Counted from the first letter of the stretch, positions 7,504 to 23,395 are shown. The stretch is DNA of 64,000 nt from Hydractinia symbiolongicarpus (GCF_029227915.1 NC_079883.1:9920001-9984000), one strand, 5' to 3'. The notes: generated by a model from the letters alone, not told the origin. A program made the numbers and translations.

Positions 7504-7965
7504 ACCAACGTCTACCAAACACAAACGGTCTTTTTTAAGACCACACATCTTTAAAAAAACATTTACTTGGCGTCACTACAAGTTAACCGAAGTTAATAAA
7601 ACTTCTAAATAATGTGCTTAAGAACACTAGCCTACATTTAAAATACTTCCCTATGTGTGTGTGTGGATTAGCTTCACTTTTCATACGTATTATTAGCTGT
7701 ACTTGCAGAAAAGACAAGTACATTGATCCATGTTATTGCTTACATTTAACTTAACCCAGCTTTTCACGGAAACACTCCCAGGCAAATTAACCCTACAAAG
7801 TATTTCTAAATTTTTTTTGTGTCATATATGACATAGTATCGTATAGCAATAAATGTAACTGTGACAAGACTTTACACATTGTGTAATTTGGAAGCGTGCA
7901 CAAAGTAATGTTTTAAAAGATTTGTGGCTATAAAAATAGCCGTTTTTGTTGAGCAATGACAACGC

Positions 7966-8322
<357 letters not shown>

Positions 8323-8800
8323 TTAACAGAATTCAGACAGCTTTAAAAAGAGGCCATAAAATTACCTACTGCTCGTGGAAACACCCTAATTAACCAATAG
8401 AGTTGCGTCATTACAAAATGTTCCGAACATTTTGTACATTTTTTTAAGTAAAACTGTAGTTTTTTTAAAAATTCGTGGTCTTAATGTTTCAGTAAGGCAA
8501 TAAATTTGGCATCGTTGGAATTCGCCAAACCTTCTGCTACTTACTAAAAAAAAAAAAAGTCAAAAGCTTTTGTGTATCAGAAGATACAGCCGTTTTCCCG
8601 TAGCCAAAAAACACAGATTTTATAAAAATGTTAAAGTAATGAGCGTAATGTCATTATGCAGCCAATCAGAAATTACTTTCTTAGCACCAATCAAATGGTT
8701 TGTTTTGAACCTTAGCTGTCAATCAATATGAGAAATAAAACTTTGGCGCGATAGTGCATTTTAGACCGTCTTGTGTATCCGTACTACATCGACTTCTTAA

Positions 8801-9214
<414 letters not shown>

Positions 9215-9575
9215 GCATCTTACCAAACAAAAAACGGCTATTTTTATAGCCACACATCCATAAAAAATATTACGGCTAGCTTTTTATATCAAACTTTGTT
9301 CTGCTTTCTGTTTAAATTTTATGCTACATAAAAATTTTATGCTACATAAAGTTTGACAATGTTAAAAATATGAAGGGCAAGAAAAGTAAAAGCAAGAAAA
9401 TAAGAAATTTAAAAACGAAAATACTTAAACTTAGGGAATCTAATCTTAAAATTACTCTTTTTTAACTGTTTAAGTGACTTAAACAAGTTTAACTTTGTAC
9501 CAAGATAATGTTTTTTTGTAAATGTGTGGCTATAAAAATAGCCGTTTGTTAATGTAATAGCCAGATACACACAAA

Positions 9576-10127
9576 TTATTTTTTTGCGGTCTTCTTTGCT
9601 GCCTTTTTGGGAGTCTTTTTGACCTTCTTTGCTGCAGGTTTTTTAGCAACAGGCTTCTTTGTGGGTTTCTTAGCTGCTGGTTTCTTAGCCGAGGCTTTCT
9701 TTGTGGCAGGCTTCTTTGCTGCTTTCTTTGGCGTGCTCTTCTTTGCTGGCTTCTTTTTTGGTGTACTTTTCTTTGCAGTAGGCTTCTTTGCCGTTGGCTT
9801 TTTTGCTGCGGCCTTTTTCTTAGGTTTTTCTTTTTTTACCTGACCTAGCTTGAATGATCCAGAAGCACCAGTGCCTTTAGTTTGAATCAAATCGCCTGAT
9901 GTTACTCCTCGTTTAAGAGCCATTTTCAGATGATGATCTGAGTTTTCAGCAACTTTGTAATTTGCATGAATATATTTTGTAATAGCTTGGCGAGATGAAC
10001 CACCGCGTTCCTTTAGGGTAGCGATAGCAGCCTTGATCATGTCCACATATTTAGGGTGATCAGCTGTCTTCTTTGCAGCAGGTTTCTTCTTGGGTGCGAT
10101 TTTCTTTGGAGAAGCTGCTTCACTCAT
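9576..10127 (-). CDS. H1: Histone H1, unit 2
   Basis: 183 residues from the ATG at 10125-10127. Stem-loop at 9528-9543 (minus). Confidence 0.97.
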   Translation of the reverse strand: MSEAASPKKIAPKKKPAAKKTADHPKYVDMIKAAIATLKERGGSSRQAITKYIHANYKVAENSDHHLKMALKRGVTSGDLIQTKGTGASGSFKLGQVKKEKPKKKAAAKKPTAKKPTAKKSTPKKKPAKKSTPKKAAKKPATKKASAKKPAAKKPTKKPVAKKPAAKKVKKTPKKAAKKTAKK

Positions 10128-10706
10128 TTTTAATGTTTTCTTACAACAATCCAACGATAAACGATGCTTGTTATCACAGTAGAAGTATACTAAACATTAC
10201 CGTGTAAATGAGATATAATTTAAGACGGTGCGAAGTATGCGGACGTAAAAGTACCACTCCCGGGAATTGATTTGGCGCGAAAACAGAAATGTGTGTTTCT
10301 GTACATCGTATAATGTCCGTTTTGGGAGCCGCGACTATGCGAAAGCATGTTAATTTTTATTTGTAGCACGACGCAATAGTCTGAAAGAGAAGCTGCTGGA
10401 GTTTGAGGTCTTCAGCATTACATCTACTCTGTTAATTTGGGCTTCTTCCGCGCCCGTGTTAGGATTTTCATAAAGCGTTCTTTGGTTTGCGTTGCGTATG
10501 TCGGCCTACATCATCGACACGGCCTGTTTCCGGCTATTAGGAGCAATTCATATATTGGGCACTGCGTTTCGACTTTTTTATTAGACCACAGTAAAAAAAT
10601 TCACTCACAGAAGTCCCTTTCTTTCATGGCTACAAACACGAAGAATTCTGTCGTAAGTAAAACGAATGCGCAAGCCAAAATAACGATGGGGCGAAGTCAT
10701 AAGCAT

Positions 10707-10779
10707 CGCCCTGTGGCCCAATGGATAAGGCATCTGACTACGAATCAGGGGATTCCAGGTTCGACTCCTGGCAGGGTCG
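10707..10779 (+). tRNA. tRNA-Arg(ACG): tRNA-Arg(ACG), unit 2 (C1 variant)
   Basis: Same 73-nt sequence as unit 1, including the C1/C72 mismatch. Confidence 0.93.
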
Positions 10780-11101
10780 CACTGTCGCATTTCGGCTGCA
10801 TGGTCTACTGTGTAACGCGCGCGCACGTTCTGGCGTAATGCGTTGATAAACGGAATGTACGCAGTCATATTGGAAAGTAATATCACGCACTTAGTATCGT
10901 CGCCTTTGTTAGCATTCATGTAAGTTACCATCCACTCGCTACAGTCGCTCTCCATCCTACGGCTAAATCAACAGCCGTGATTTTTACTATGTCGCCGTCC
11001 ATCCGTACGCGGTGACAGTTGTAAGCTTTACAGTAACGTGACATGCTCCACAAGCAGTTACGGTGTGTGGACGATGCCTATCATGGCAACGCTTGTTCTT
11101 T

Positions 11102-11287
11102 ATCGCTTCTCGGCCTAATGGCTAAGATCAAGTGTAGTATCTGTTCTTATCAGTTTAATATCTGGTAGGCCATTCTCTGAATGGTCAGTATATTAATCTG
11201 ATTTTTGGCCTTGGGTCATGGAGGTGGATTCATTCACGCCGTGACCACGGGTTGCCTTGGTGTTGCACTATTACCGATGGCGGCCCA
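11102..11287 (+). ncRNA. U2: U2 snRNA, unit 2
   Basis: Matches unit 1 U2; candidate PSE at 11048-11063. Confidence 0.96.
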
Positions 11288-11478
11288 CATAAGCAATAAA
11301 AGAATAATAGCAGTCCTCTTTCCGACGGCACTCTGCATAGTCTACGGCGGGAACAAAACGCGTACACTGGGGGAGAATACAGCCTATGCCCCGCGACACG
11401 GCAGTTTATAACACACTCAAGCCACAAGCATTAACAAACTTTGAAGGGTACCCTCATGCTACGGTGCAGTTCCAACTC

Positions 11479-11643
11479 ATACTTACCTGACGGGGAAGTA
11501 AAGACTGATCAATGAGGGTTTTCTTCCAGAGTGAGGCTCTTGCATTGCACTACGCTTGGGCTGACCTCTGCGATTACTGCAAACGTCAGTAACTCGACCG
11601 TACAATTTCTGGTAGTGGGGGCCTGCGTCCGCGCTCGCCCCCT
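11479..11643 (+). ncRNA. U1: U1 snRNA, unit 2
   Basis: Matches unit 1 U1; candidate PSE at 11422-11435. Confidence 0.96.
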
Positions 11644-11994
11644 CCTTAAGTCAAAATGAATGAGCTTAGAAAAGTTGCGCGGCCAAATGTCGGTGGTGAC
11701 TTAAACGCTAAGGTAAAACCTCGCTTGGCTGTTACGAAACGTGATTGCGATATAAGTCCTCGGAAGGCGGCGGAATTTTATTTTATTTGCCATTCCGTCA
11801 GGGTTATTGGATGATCGGCAATAGATCGAGTTTGTATGCATTTGAAAGCTCTTTTTTCTCGTACTATCACCTGAAAATGTCGTAGGAAAATGTCATAGGA
11901 AACACTTTCAACAACCGCCACGTTCCTTAATTGTTATAACAAGAAATATATCACAGCACCATTGAAATGAAAAGGCAACAAATGAAAATGAAAA

Positions 11995-12112
11995 GCCTAC
12001 GACACCGGGAGTTCCCAGGCGGTCCCCCATCCAAGTACTATCCCGGCCCGACGATGCTTAACTTCCGTGATCAGACGAGAACGGGTGTGTTCATCGTGGT
12101 ATGGCCGTAGAC
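11995..12112 (-). rRNA. 5S: 5S ribosomal RNA, unit 3
   Basis: Same sequence as unit 1; T4 terminator at 11991-11994. Confidence 0.97.
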
Positions 12113-12309
12113 ATTAGTAGGGGCAAATACGTGCAATTTATTTTGACGTTGTGATCAAATTTTTTTATTTAATTTCTTTGAGTTACTTAGGACAAGGCGT
12201 ATGCATGGATTATCTATTAGACTTTAAGGTTATAGTTTTGTGAAAAAAACAATGTTTTTTTAAAGATGTGTGGCTATAAAAATAGCCGTTGTTTTCTGAG
12301 TGTAGCGGT

Positions 12310-12690
12310 TTACTTCTTCTGTCCTTTGTCGTTCTTCTTTGGGAGTAAGACAGCTTGAATGTTTGGCAAAACACCACCAGCTGCAATGGTTACACCGCTC
12401 AAAAGTTTGTTTAATTCTTCATCATTACGAACAGCCAATTGTAAATGTCTTGGAATAATCCTAGCTTTTTTGTTGTCTCTTGCTGCGTTACCAGCCAACT
12501 CCAATATCTCAGCAGATAAATATTCCAAGACGGCTGCTAAGTAAACTGGTGCTCCAGATCCAATTCGGTTAGCATAGTGCCCTCTACGAAGGAATCTATG
12601 CACTCTACCGACTGGAAATTGAAGTCCAGCTCTTGAGGATCTTGTCTTGGCTTTAGCCTTAGCTTTTCCACCTTTTCCACGTCCAGACAT
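12310..12690 (-). CDS. H2A: Histone H2A, unit 3
   Basis: 126 residues, majority form. Stem-loop at 12272-12287 (minus). Confidence 0.98.
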   Translation of the reverse strand: MSGRGKGGKAKAKAKTRSSRAGLQFPVGRVHRFLRRGHYANRIGSGAPVYLAAVLEYLSAEILELAGNAARDNKKARIIPRHLQLAVRNDEELNKLLSGVTIAAGGVLPNIQAVLLPKKNDKGQKK

Positions 12691-12974
12691 AACTGCGATT
12701 TGATTTGTAAGTTAATACAAAAACGTACGAATATTTAACGTAAGTGTTAACGAAATAAACTTTACTCGTTTTTTCATCATAAAAATAGGATCGAAATCAT
12801 GTTTTTTTAACCAATCATAATTAAGTATTAAACAAAAGATTTTTTTTTTAACCAATTAAATTGCGTATCGGCGTTTTCGGATCGAATTCGATCCGATTTT
12901 TTTACTTATAAACAAAAAGTTTTGACTTGCAGTTTAATGCTTATTTACAAGTTAAGTAGCAAAAATTTTTAACC

Positions 12975-13379
12975 ATGTCTGACGCAGCAGCTAAAGGAGG
13001 AAAACAGGCACCTAAAGTAGCCAAGAAAGGTGAAAAAAGAGCCGGCAAAAAAGGAGGAAAGATTGGTGGAACTGGTGAAAAGAAACGCAAGAGAAAGAGA
13101 AAGGAAAGTTATGCTATTTACATCTACAATGTTTTGAAACAAGTTCACCCAGATGTCGGAGTTTCAAGCAAAGCTATGAGCATCATGAACTCATTTGTCA
13201 ACGACATCTTTGAGCGCATTGCTTCCGAAGCTTCGCGTTTGGCTCTTCAAAACAAAAAGTCGACCATCTCTTCTCGTGAAATTCAAACCGCAGTACGTCT
13301 TCTCTTGCCTGGAGAACTTGCAAAACACGCAGTCAGTGAAGGAACAAAAGCCGTCACAAAATACACAAGCAGCAAGTAA
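12975..13379 (+). CDS. H2B: Histone H2B, unit 3
   Basis: 134 residues, majority form. Stem-loop at 13403-13418. Confidence 0.98.
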   Translation: MSDAAAKGGKQAPKVAKKGEKRAGKKGGKIGGTGEKKRKRKRKESYAIYIYNVLKQVHPDVGVSSKAMSIMNSFVNDIFERIASEASRLALQNKKSTISSREIQTAVRLLLPGELAKHAVSEGTKAVTKYTSSK

Positions 13380-13841
13380 ACCAACGTCTACCAAACACAA
13401 ACGGTCTTTTTTAAGACCACACATCTTTAAAAAAACATTTACTTGGCGTCACTACAAGTTAACCGAAGTTAATAAAACTTCTAAATAATGTGCTTAAGAA
13501 CACTAGCCTACATTTAAAATACTTCCCCATGTGTGTGTGTGGATTAGCTTCACTTTTCATACGTATTATTAGCTGTACTTGCAGAAAAGACAAGTACATT
13601 GATCCATGTTATTGCTTACATTTAACTTAACCCAGCTTTTCACGGAAACACTCCCAGGCAAATTAACCCTACAAAGTATTTCTAAATTTTTTTTGTGTCA
13701 TATATGACATAGTATCGTATAGCAATAAATGTAACTGTGACAAGACTTTACACATTGTGTAATTTGGAAGCGTGCACAAAGTAATGTTTTAAAAGATTTG
13801 TGGCTATAAAAATAGCCGTTTTTGTTGAGCAATGACAACGC

Positions 13842-14198
<357 letters not shown>

Positions 14199-14676
14199 TT
14201 AACAGAATTCAGACAGCTTTAAAAAGAGGCCATAAAATTACCTACTGCTCGTGGAAACACCCTAATTAACCAATAGAGTTGCGTCATTACAAAATGTTCC
14301 GAACATTTTGTACATTTTTTTAAGTAAAACTGTAGTTTTTTTAAAAATTCGTGGTCTTAATGTTTCAGTAAGGCAATAAATTTGGCATCGTTGGAATTCG
14401 CCAAACCTTCTGCTACTTACTAAAAAAAAAAAAAGTCAAAAGCTTTTGTGTATCAGAAGATACAGCCGTTTTCCCGTAGCCAAAAAACACAGATTTTATA
14501 AAAATGTTAAAGTAATGAGCGTAATGTCATTATGCAGCCAATCAGAAATTACTTTCTTAGCACCAATCAAATGGTTTGTTTTGAACCTTAGCTGTCAATC
14601 AATATGAGAAATAAAACTTTGGCGCGATAGTGCATTTTAGACCGTCTTGTGTATCCGTACTACATCGACTTCTTAA

Positions 14677-15090
<414 letters not shown>

Positions 15091-15451
15091 GCATCTTACC
15101 AAACAAAAAACGGCTATTTTTATAGCCACACATCCATAAAAAATATTACGGCTAGCTTTTTATATCAAACTTTGTTCTGCTTTCTGTTTAAATTTTATGC
15201 TACATAAAAATTTTATGCTACATAAAGTTTGACAATGTTAAAAATATGAAGGGCAAGAAAAGTAAAAGCAAGAAAATAAGAAATTTAAAAACGAAAATAC
15301 TTAAACTTAGGGAATCTAATCTTAAAATTACTCTTTTTTAACTGTTTAAGTGACTTAAACAAGTTTAACTTTGTACCAAGATAATGTTTTTTTGTAAATG
15401 TGTGGCTATAAAAATAGCCGTTTGTTAATGTAATAGCCAGATACACACAAA

Positions 15452-16003
15452 TTATTTTTTTGCGGTCTTCTTTGCTGCCTTTTTGGGAGTCTTTTTGACC
15501 TTCTTTGCTGCAGGTTTTTTAGCAACAGGCTTCTTTGTGGGTTTCTTAGCTGCTGGTTTCTTAGCCGAGGCTTTCTTTGTGGCAGGCTTCTTTGCTGCTT
15601 TCTTTGGCGTGCTCTTCTTTGCTGGCTTCTTTTTTGGTGTACTTTTCTTTGCAGTAGGCTTCTTTGCCGTTGGCTTTTTTGCTGCGGCCTTTTTCTTAGG
15701 TTTTTCTTTTTTTACCTGACCTAGCTTGAATGATCCAGAAGCACCAGTGCCTTTAGTTTGAATCAAATCGCCTGATGTTACTCCTCGTTTAAGAGCCATT
15801 TTCAGATGATGATCTGAGTTTTCAGCAACTTTGTAATTTGCATGAATATATTTTGTAATAGCTTGGCGAGATGAACCACCGCGTTCCTTTAGGGTAGCGA
15901 TAGCAGCCTTGATCATGTCCACATATTTAGGGTGATCAGCTGTCTTCTTTGCAGCAGGTTTCTTCTTGGGTGCGATTTTCTTTGGAGAAGCTGCTTCACT
16001 CAT
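15452..16003 (-). CDS. H1: Histone H1, unit 3
   Basis: 183 residues from the ATG at 16001-16003. Stem-loop at 15404-15419 (minus). Confidence 0.97.
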   Translation of the reverse strand: MSEAASPKKIAPKKKPAAKKTADHPKYVDMIKAAIATLKERGGSSRQAITKYIHANYKVAENSDHHLKMALKRGVTSGDLIQTKGTGASGSFKLGQVKKEKPKKKAAAKKPTAKKPTAKKSTPKKKPAKKSTPKKAAKKPATKKASAKKPAAKKPTKKPVAKKPAAKKVKKTPKKAAKKTAKK

Positions 16004-16582
16004 TTTTAATGTTTTCTTACAACAATCCAACGATAAACGATGCTTGTTATCACAGTAGAAGTATACTAAACATTACCGTGTAAATGAGATATAATTTAAG
16101 ACGGTGCGAAGTATGCGGACGTAAAAGTACCACTCCCGGGAATTGATTTGGCGCGAAAACAGAAATGTGTGTTTCTGTACATCGTATAATGTCCGTTTTG
16201 GGAGCCGCGACTATGCGAAAGCATGTTAATTTTTATTTGTAGCACGACGCAATAGTCTGAAAGAGAAGCTGCTGGAGTTTGAGGTCTTCAGCATTACATC
16301 TACTCTGTTAATTTGGGCTTCTTCCGCGCCCGTGTTAGGATTTTCATAAAGCGTTCTTTGGTTTGCGTTGCGTATGTCGGCCTACATCATCGACACGGCC
16401 TGTTTCCGGCTATTAGGAGCAATTCATATATTGGGCACTGCGTTTCGACTTTTTTATTAGACCACAGTAAAAAAATTCACTCACAGAAGTCCCTTTCTTT
16501 CATGGCTACAAACACGAAGAATTCTGTCGTAAGTAAAACGAATGCGCAAGCCAAAATAACGATGGGGCGAAGTCATAAGCAT

Positions 16583-16655
16583 CGCCCTGTGGCCCAATGG
16601 ATAAGGCATCTGACTACGAATCAGGGGATTCCAGGTTCGACTCCTGGCAGGGTCG
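16583..16655 (+). tRNA. tRNA-Arg(ACG): tRNA-Arg(ACG), unit 3 (C1 variant)
   Basis: Type A form with C at base 1. Confidence 0.93.
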
Positions 16656-16977
16656 CACTGTCGCATTTCGGCTGCATGGTCTACTGTGTAACGCGCGCGC
16701 ACGTTCTGGCGTAATGCGTTGATAAACGGAATGTACGCAGTCATATTGGAAAGTAATATCACGCACTTAGTATCGTCGCCTTTGTTAGCATTCATGTAAG
16801 TTACCATCCACTCGCTACAGTCGCTCTCCATCCTACGGCTAAATCAACAGCCGTGATTTTTACTATGTCGCCGTCCATCCGTACGCGGTGACAGTTGTAA
16901 GCTTTACAGTAACGTGACATGCTCCACAAGCAGTTACGGTGTGTGGACGATGCCTATCATGGCAACGCTTGTTCTTT

Positions 16978-17163
16978 ATCGCTTCTCGGCCTAATGGCTA
17001 AGATCAAGTGTAGTATCTGTTCTTATCAGTTTAATATCTGGTAGGCCATTCTCTGAATGGTCAGTATATTAATCTGATTTTTGGCCTTGGGTCATGGAGG
17101 TGGATTCATTCACGCCGTGACCACGGGTTGCCTTGGTGTTGCACTATTACCGATGGCGGCCCA
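16978..17163 (+). ncRNA. U2: U2 snRNA, unit 3
   Basis: Matches unit 1 U2; candidate PSE at 16924-16939. Confidence 0.96.
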
Positions 17164-17354
17164 CATAAGCAATAAAAGAATAATAGCAGTCCTCTTTCCG
17201 ACGGCACTCTGCATAGTCTACGGCGGGAACAAAACGCGTACACTGGGGGAGAATACAGCCTATGCCCCGCGACACGGCAGTTTATAACACACTCAAGCCA
17301 CAAGCATTAACAAACTTTGAAGGGTACCCTCATGCTACGGTGCAGTTCCAACTC

Positions 17355-17519
17355 ATACTTACCTGACGGGGAAGTAAAGACTGATCAATGAGGGTTTTCT
17401 TCCAGAGTGAGGCTCTTGCATTGCACTACGCTTGGGCTGACCTCTGCGATTACTGCAAACGTCAGTAACTCGACCGTACAATTTCTGGTAGTGGGGGCCT
17501 GCGTCCGCGCTCGCCCCCT
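17355..17519 (+). ncRNA. U1: U1 snRNA, unit 3
   Basis: Matches unit 1 U1; candidate PSE at 17298-17311. Confidence 0.96.
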
Positions 17520-17870
17520 CCTTAAGTCAAAATGAATGAGCTTAGAAAAGTTGCGCGGCCAAATGTCGGTGGTGACTTAAACGCTAAGGTAAAACCTCGC
17601 TTGGCTGTTACGAAACGTGATTGCGATATAAGTCCTCGGAAGGCGGCGGAATTTTATTTTATTTGCCATTCCGTCAGGGTTATTGGATGATCGGCAATAG
17701 ATCGAGTTTGTATGCATTTGAAAGCTCTTTTTTCTCGTACTATCACCTGAAAATGTCGTAGGAAAATGTCATAGGAAACACTTTCAACAACCGCCACGTT
17801 CCTTAATTGTTATAACAAGAAATATATCACAGCACCATTGAAATGAAAAGGCAACAAATGAAAATGAAAA

Positions 17871-17988
17871 GCCTACGACACCGGGAGTTCCCAGGCGGTC
17901 CCCCATCCAAGTACTATCCCGGCCCGACGATGCTTAACTTCCGTGATCAGACGAGAACGGGTGTGTTCATCGTGGTATGGCCGTAGAC
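17871..17988 (-). rRNA. 5S: 5S ribosomal RNA, unit 4
   Basis: Same sequence as unit 1; T4 terminator at 17867-17870. Confidence 0.97.
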
Positions 17989-18185
17989 ATTAGTAGGGGC
18001 AAATACGTGCAATTTATTTTGACGTTGTGATCAAATTTTTTTATTTAATTTCTTTGAGTTACTTAGGACAAGGCGTATGCATGGATTATCTATTAGACTT
18101 TAAGGTTATAGTTTTGTGAAAAAAACAATGTTTTTTTAAAGATGTGTGGCTATAAAAATAGCCGTTGTTTTCTGAGTGTAGCGGT

Positions 18186-18566
18186 TTACTTCTTCTGTCC
18201 TTTGTCGTTCTTCTTTGGGAGTAAGACAGCTTGAATGTTTGGCAAAACACCACCAGCTGCAATGGTTACACCGCTCAAAAGTTTGTTTAATTCTTCATCA
18301 TTACGAACAGCCAATTGTAAATGTCTTGGAATAATCCTAGCTTTTTTGTTGTCTCTTGCTGCGTTACCAGCCAACTCCAATATCTCAGCAGATAAATATT
18401 CCAAGACGGCTGCTAAGTAAACTGGTGCTCCAGATCCAATTCAGTTAGCATAGTGCCCTCTACGAAGGAATCTATGCACTCTACCGACTGGAAATTGAAG
18501 TCCAGCTCTTGAGGATCTTGTCTTGGCTTTAGCCTTAGCTTTTCCACCTTTTCCACGTCCAGACAT
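18186..18566 (-). pseudogene. H2A: Histone H2A, unit 4, nonsense-mutated
   Basis: Full-length H2A reading frame interrupted by one substitution. Codon 42 (18441-18443, in ANRIG) is TGA where the other copies have CGA (Arg). On the coding strand this is C to T at a CpG, typical of methylcytosine deamination. A translated product would stop after 41 residues, before most of the histone fold. Start codon, promoter spacer and stem-loop (18148-18163, minus) are unchanged, so an mRNA may still be made. The downstream frame remains open to the normal stop, with no second mutation seen, so the change is either young or a base-call error. Confidence 0.9.
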
Positions 18567-18850
18567 AACTGCGATTTGATTTGTAAGTTAATACAAAAAC
18601 GTACGAATATTTAACGTAAGTGTTAACGAAATAAACTTTACTCGTTTTTTCATCATAAAAATAGGATCGAAATCATGTTTTTTTAACCAATCATAATTAA
18701 GTATTAAACAAAAGATTTTTTTTTTAACCAATTAAATTGCGTATCGGCGTTTTCGGATCGAATTCGATCCGATTTTTTTACTTATAAACAAAAAGTTTTG
18801 ACTTGCAGTTTAATGCTTATTTACAAGTTAAGTAGCAAAAATTTTTAACC

Positions 18851-19255
18851 ATGTCTGACGCAGCAGCTAAAGGAGGAAAACAGGCACCTAAAGTAGCCAA
18901 GAAAGGTGAAAAAAGAGCCGGCAAAAAAGGAGGAAAGATTGGTGGAACTGGTGAAAAGAAACGCAAGAGAAAGAGAAAGGAAAGTTATGCTATTTACATC
19001 TACAATGTTTTGAAACAAGTTCACCCAGATGTCGGAGTTTCAAGCAAAGCTATGAGCATCATGAACTCATTTGTCAACGACATCTTTGAGCGCATTGCTT
19101 CCGAAGCTTCGCGTTTGGCTCTTCAAAACAAAAAGTCGACCATCTCTTCTCGTGAAATTCAAACCGCAGTACGTCTTCTCTTGCCTGGAGAACTTGCAAA
19201 ACACGCAGTCAGTGAAGGAACAAAAGCCGTCACAAAATACACAAGCAGCAAGTAA
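18851..19255 (+). CDS. H2B: Histone H2B, unit 4
   Basis: 134 residues, majority form, although its divergent H2A partner is broken. Stem-loop at 19279-19294. Confidence 0.98.
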   Translation: MSDAAAKGGKQAPKVAKKGEKRAGKKGGKIGGTGEKKRKRKRKESYAIYIYNVLKQVHPDVGVSSKAMSIMNSFVNDIFERIASEASRLALQNKKSTISSREIQTAVRLLLPGELAKHAVSEGTKAVTKYTSSK

Positions 19256-19717
19256 ACCAACGTCTACCAAACACAAACGGTCTTTTTTAAGACCACACAT
19301 CTTTAAAAAAACATTTACTTGGCGTCACTACAAGTTAACCGAAGTTAATAAAACTTCTAAATAATGTGCTTAAGAACACTAGCCTACATTTAAAATACTT
19401 CCCCATGTGTGTGTGTGGATTAGCTTCACTTTTCATACGTATTATTAGCTGTACTTGCAGAAAAGACAAGTACATTGATCCATGTTATTGCTTACATTTA
19501 ACTTAACCCAGCTTTTCACGGAAACACTCCCAGGCAAATTAACCCTACAAAGTATTTCTAAATTTTTTTTGTGTCATATATGACATAGTATCGTATAGCA
19601 ATAAATGTAACTGTGACAAGACTTTACACATTGTGTAATTTGGAAGCGTGCACAAAGTAATGTTTTAAAAGATTTGTGGCTATAAAAATAGCCGTTTTTG
19701 TTGAGCAATGACAACGC

Positions 19718-20074
<357 letters not shown>

Positions 20075-20552
20075 TTAACAGAATTCAGACAGCTTTAAAA
20101 AGAGGCCATAAAATTACCTACTGCTCGTGGAAACACCCTAATTAACCAATAGAGTTGCGTCATTACAAAATGTTCCGAACATTTTGTACATTTTTTTAAG
20201 TAAAACTGTAGTTTTTTTAAAAATTCGTGGTCTTAATGTTTCAGTAAGGCAATAAATTTGGCATCGTTGGAATTCGCCAAACCTTCTGCTACTTACTAAA
20301 AAAAAAAAAAGTCAAAAGCTTTTGTGTATCAGAAGATACAGCCGTTTTCCCGTAGCCAAAAAACACAGATTTTATAAAAATGTTAAAGTAATGAGCGTAA
20401 TGTCATTATGCAGCCAATCAGAAATTACTTTCTTAGCACCAATCAAATGGTTTGTTTTGAACCTTAGCTGTCAATCAATATGAGAAATAAAACTTTGGCG
20501 CGATAGTGCATTTTAGACCGTCTTGTGTATCCGTACTACATCGACTTCTTAA

Positions 20553-20966
<414 letters not shown>

Positions 20967-21327
20967 GCATCTTACCAAACAAAAAACGGCTATTTTTATA
21001 GCCACACATCCATAAAAAATATTACGGCTAGCTTTTTATATCAAACTTTGTTCTGCTTTCTGTTTAAATTTTATGCTACATAAAAATTTTATGCTACATA
21101 AAGTTTGACAATGTTAAAAATATGAAGGGCAAGAAAAGTAAAAGCAAGAAAATAAGAAATTTAAAAACGAAAATACTTAAACTTAGGGAATCTAATCTTA
21201 AAATTACTCTTTTTTAACTGTTTAAGTGACTTAAACAAGTTTAACTTTGTACCAAGATAATGTTTTTTTGTAAATGTGTGGCTATAAAAATAGCCGTTTG
21301 TTAATGTAATAGCCAGATACACACAAA

Positions 21328-21879
21328 TTATTTTTTTGCGGTCTTCTTTGCTGCCTTTTTGGGAGTCTTTTTGACCTTCTTTGCTGCAGGTTTTTTAGCA
21401 ACAGGCTTCTTTGTGGGTTTCTTAGCTGCTGGTTTCTTAGCCGAGGCTTTCTTTGTGGCAGGCTTCTTTGCTGCTTTCTTTGGCGTGCTCTTCTTTGCTG
21501 GCTTCTTTTTTGGTGTACTTTTCTTTGCAGTAGGCTTCTTTGCCGTTGGCTTTTTTGCTGCGGCCTTTTTCTTAGGTTTTTCTTTTTTTACCTGACCTAG
21601 CTTGAATGATCCAGAAGCACCAGTGCCTTTAGTTTGAATCAAATCGCCTGATGTTACTCCTCGTTTAAGAGCCATTTTCAGATGATGATCTGAGTTTTCA
21701 GCAACTTTGTAATTTGCATGAATATATTTTGTAATAGCTTGGCGAGATGAACCACCGCGTTCCTTTAGGGTAGCGATAGCAGCCTTGATCATGTCCACAT
21801 ATTTAGGGTGATCAGCTGTCTTCTTTGCAGCAGGTTTCTTCTTGGGTGCGATTTTCTTTGGAGAAGCTGCTTCACTCAT
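21328..21879 (-). CDS. H1: Histone H1, unit 4
   Basis: 183 residues from the ATG at 21877-21879. Stem-loop at 21280-21295 (minus). Confidence 0.97.
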   Translation of the reverse strand: MSEAASPKKIAPKKKPAAKKTADHPKYVDMIKAAIATLKERGGSSRQAITKYIHANYKVAENSDHHLKMALKRGVTSGDLIQTKGTGASGSFKLGQVKKEKPKKKAAAKKPTAKKPTAKKSTPKKKPAKKSTPKKAAKKPATKKASAKKPAAKKPTKKPVAKKPAAKKVKKTPKKAAKKTAKK

Positions 21880-22458
21880 TTTTAATGTTTTCTTACAACA
21901 ATCCAACGATAAACGATGCTTGTTATCACAGTAGAAGTATACTAAACATTACCGTGTAAATGAGATATAATTTAAGACGGTGCGAAGTATGCGGACGTAA
22001 AAGTACCACTCCCGGGAATTGATTTGGCGCGAAAACAGAAATGTGTGTTTCTGTACATCGTATAATGTCCGTTTTGGGAGCCGCGACTATGCGAAAGCAT
22101 GTTAATTTTTATTTGTAGCACGACGCAATAGTCTGAAAGAGAAGCTGCTGGAGTTTGAGGTCTTCAGCATTACATCTACTCTGTTAATTTGGGCTTCTTC
22201 CGCGCCCGTGTTAGGATTTTCATAAAGCGTTCTTTGGTTTGCGTTGCGTATGTCGGCCTACATCATCGACACGGCCTGTTTCCGGCTATTAGGAGCAATT
22301 CATATATTGGGCACTGCGTTTCGACTTTTTTATTAGACCACAGTAAAAAAATTCACTCACAGAAGTCCCTTTCTTTCATGGCTACAAACACGAAGAATTC
22401 TGTCGTAAGTAAAACGAATGCGCAAGCCAAAATAACGATGGGGCGAAGTCATAAGCAT

Positions 22459-22531
22459 CGCCCTGTGGCCCAATGGATAAGGCATCTGACTACGAATCAG
22501 GGGATTCCAGGTTCGACTCCTGGCAGGGTCG
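22459..22531 (+). tRNA. tRNA-Arg(ACG): tRNA-Arg(ACG), unit 4 (C1 variant)
   Basis: Type A form with C at base 1. Confidence 0.93.
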
Positions 22532-22853
22532 CACTGTCGCATTTCGGCTGCATGGTCTACTGTGTAACGCGCGCGCACGTTCTGGCGTAATGCGTTGATA
22601 AACGGAATGTACGCAGTCATATTGGAAAGTAATATCACGCACTTAGTATCGTCGCCTTTGTTAGCATTCATGTAAGTTACCATCCACTCGCTACAGTCGC
22701 TCTCCATCCTACGGCTAAATCAACAGCCGTGATTTTTACTATGTCGCCGTCCATCCGTACGCGGTGACAGTTGTAAGCTTTACAGTAACGTGACATGCTC
22801 CACAAGCAGTTACGGTGTGTGGACGATGCCTATCATGGCAACGCTTGTTCTTT

Positions 22854-23039
22854 ATCGCTTCTCGGCCTAATGGCTAAGATCAAGTGTAGTATCTGTTCTT
22901 ATCAGTTTAATATCTGGTAGGCCATTCTCTGAATGGTCAGTATATTAATCTGATTTTTGGCCTTGGGTCATGGAGGTGGATTCATTCACGCCGTGACCAC
23001 GGGTTGCCTTGGTGTTGCACTATTACCGATGGCGGCCCA
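22854..23039 (+). ncRNA. U2: U2 snRNA, unit 4
   Basis: Matches unit 1 U2; candidate PSE at 22800-22815. Confidence 0.96.
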
Positions 23040-23230
23040 CATAAGCAATAAAAGAATAATAGCAGTCCTCTTTCCGACGGCACTCTGCATAGTCTACGGC
23101 GGGAACAAAACGCGTACACTGGGGGAGAATACAGCCTATGCCCCGCGACACGGCAGTTTATAACACACTCAAGCCACAAGCATTAACAAACTTTGAAGGG
23201 TACCCTCATGCTACGGTGCAGTTCCAACTC

Positions 23231-23395
23231 ATACTTACCTGACGGGGAAGTAAAGACTGATCAATGAGGGTTTTCTTCCAGAGTGAGGCTCTTGCATTGC
23301 ACTACGCTTGGGCTGACCTCTGCGATTACTGCAAACGTCAGTAACTCGACCGTACAATTTCTGGTAGTGGGGGCCTGCGTCCGCGCTCGCCCCCT
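23231..23395 (+). ncRNA. U1: U1 snRNA, unit 4
   Basis: Matches unit 1 U1; candidate PSE at 23174-23187. Confidence 0.96.
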
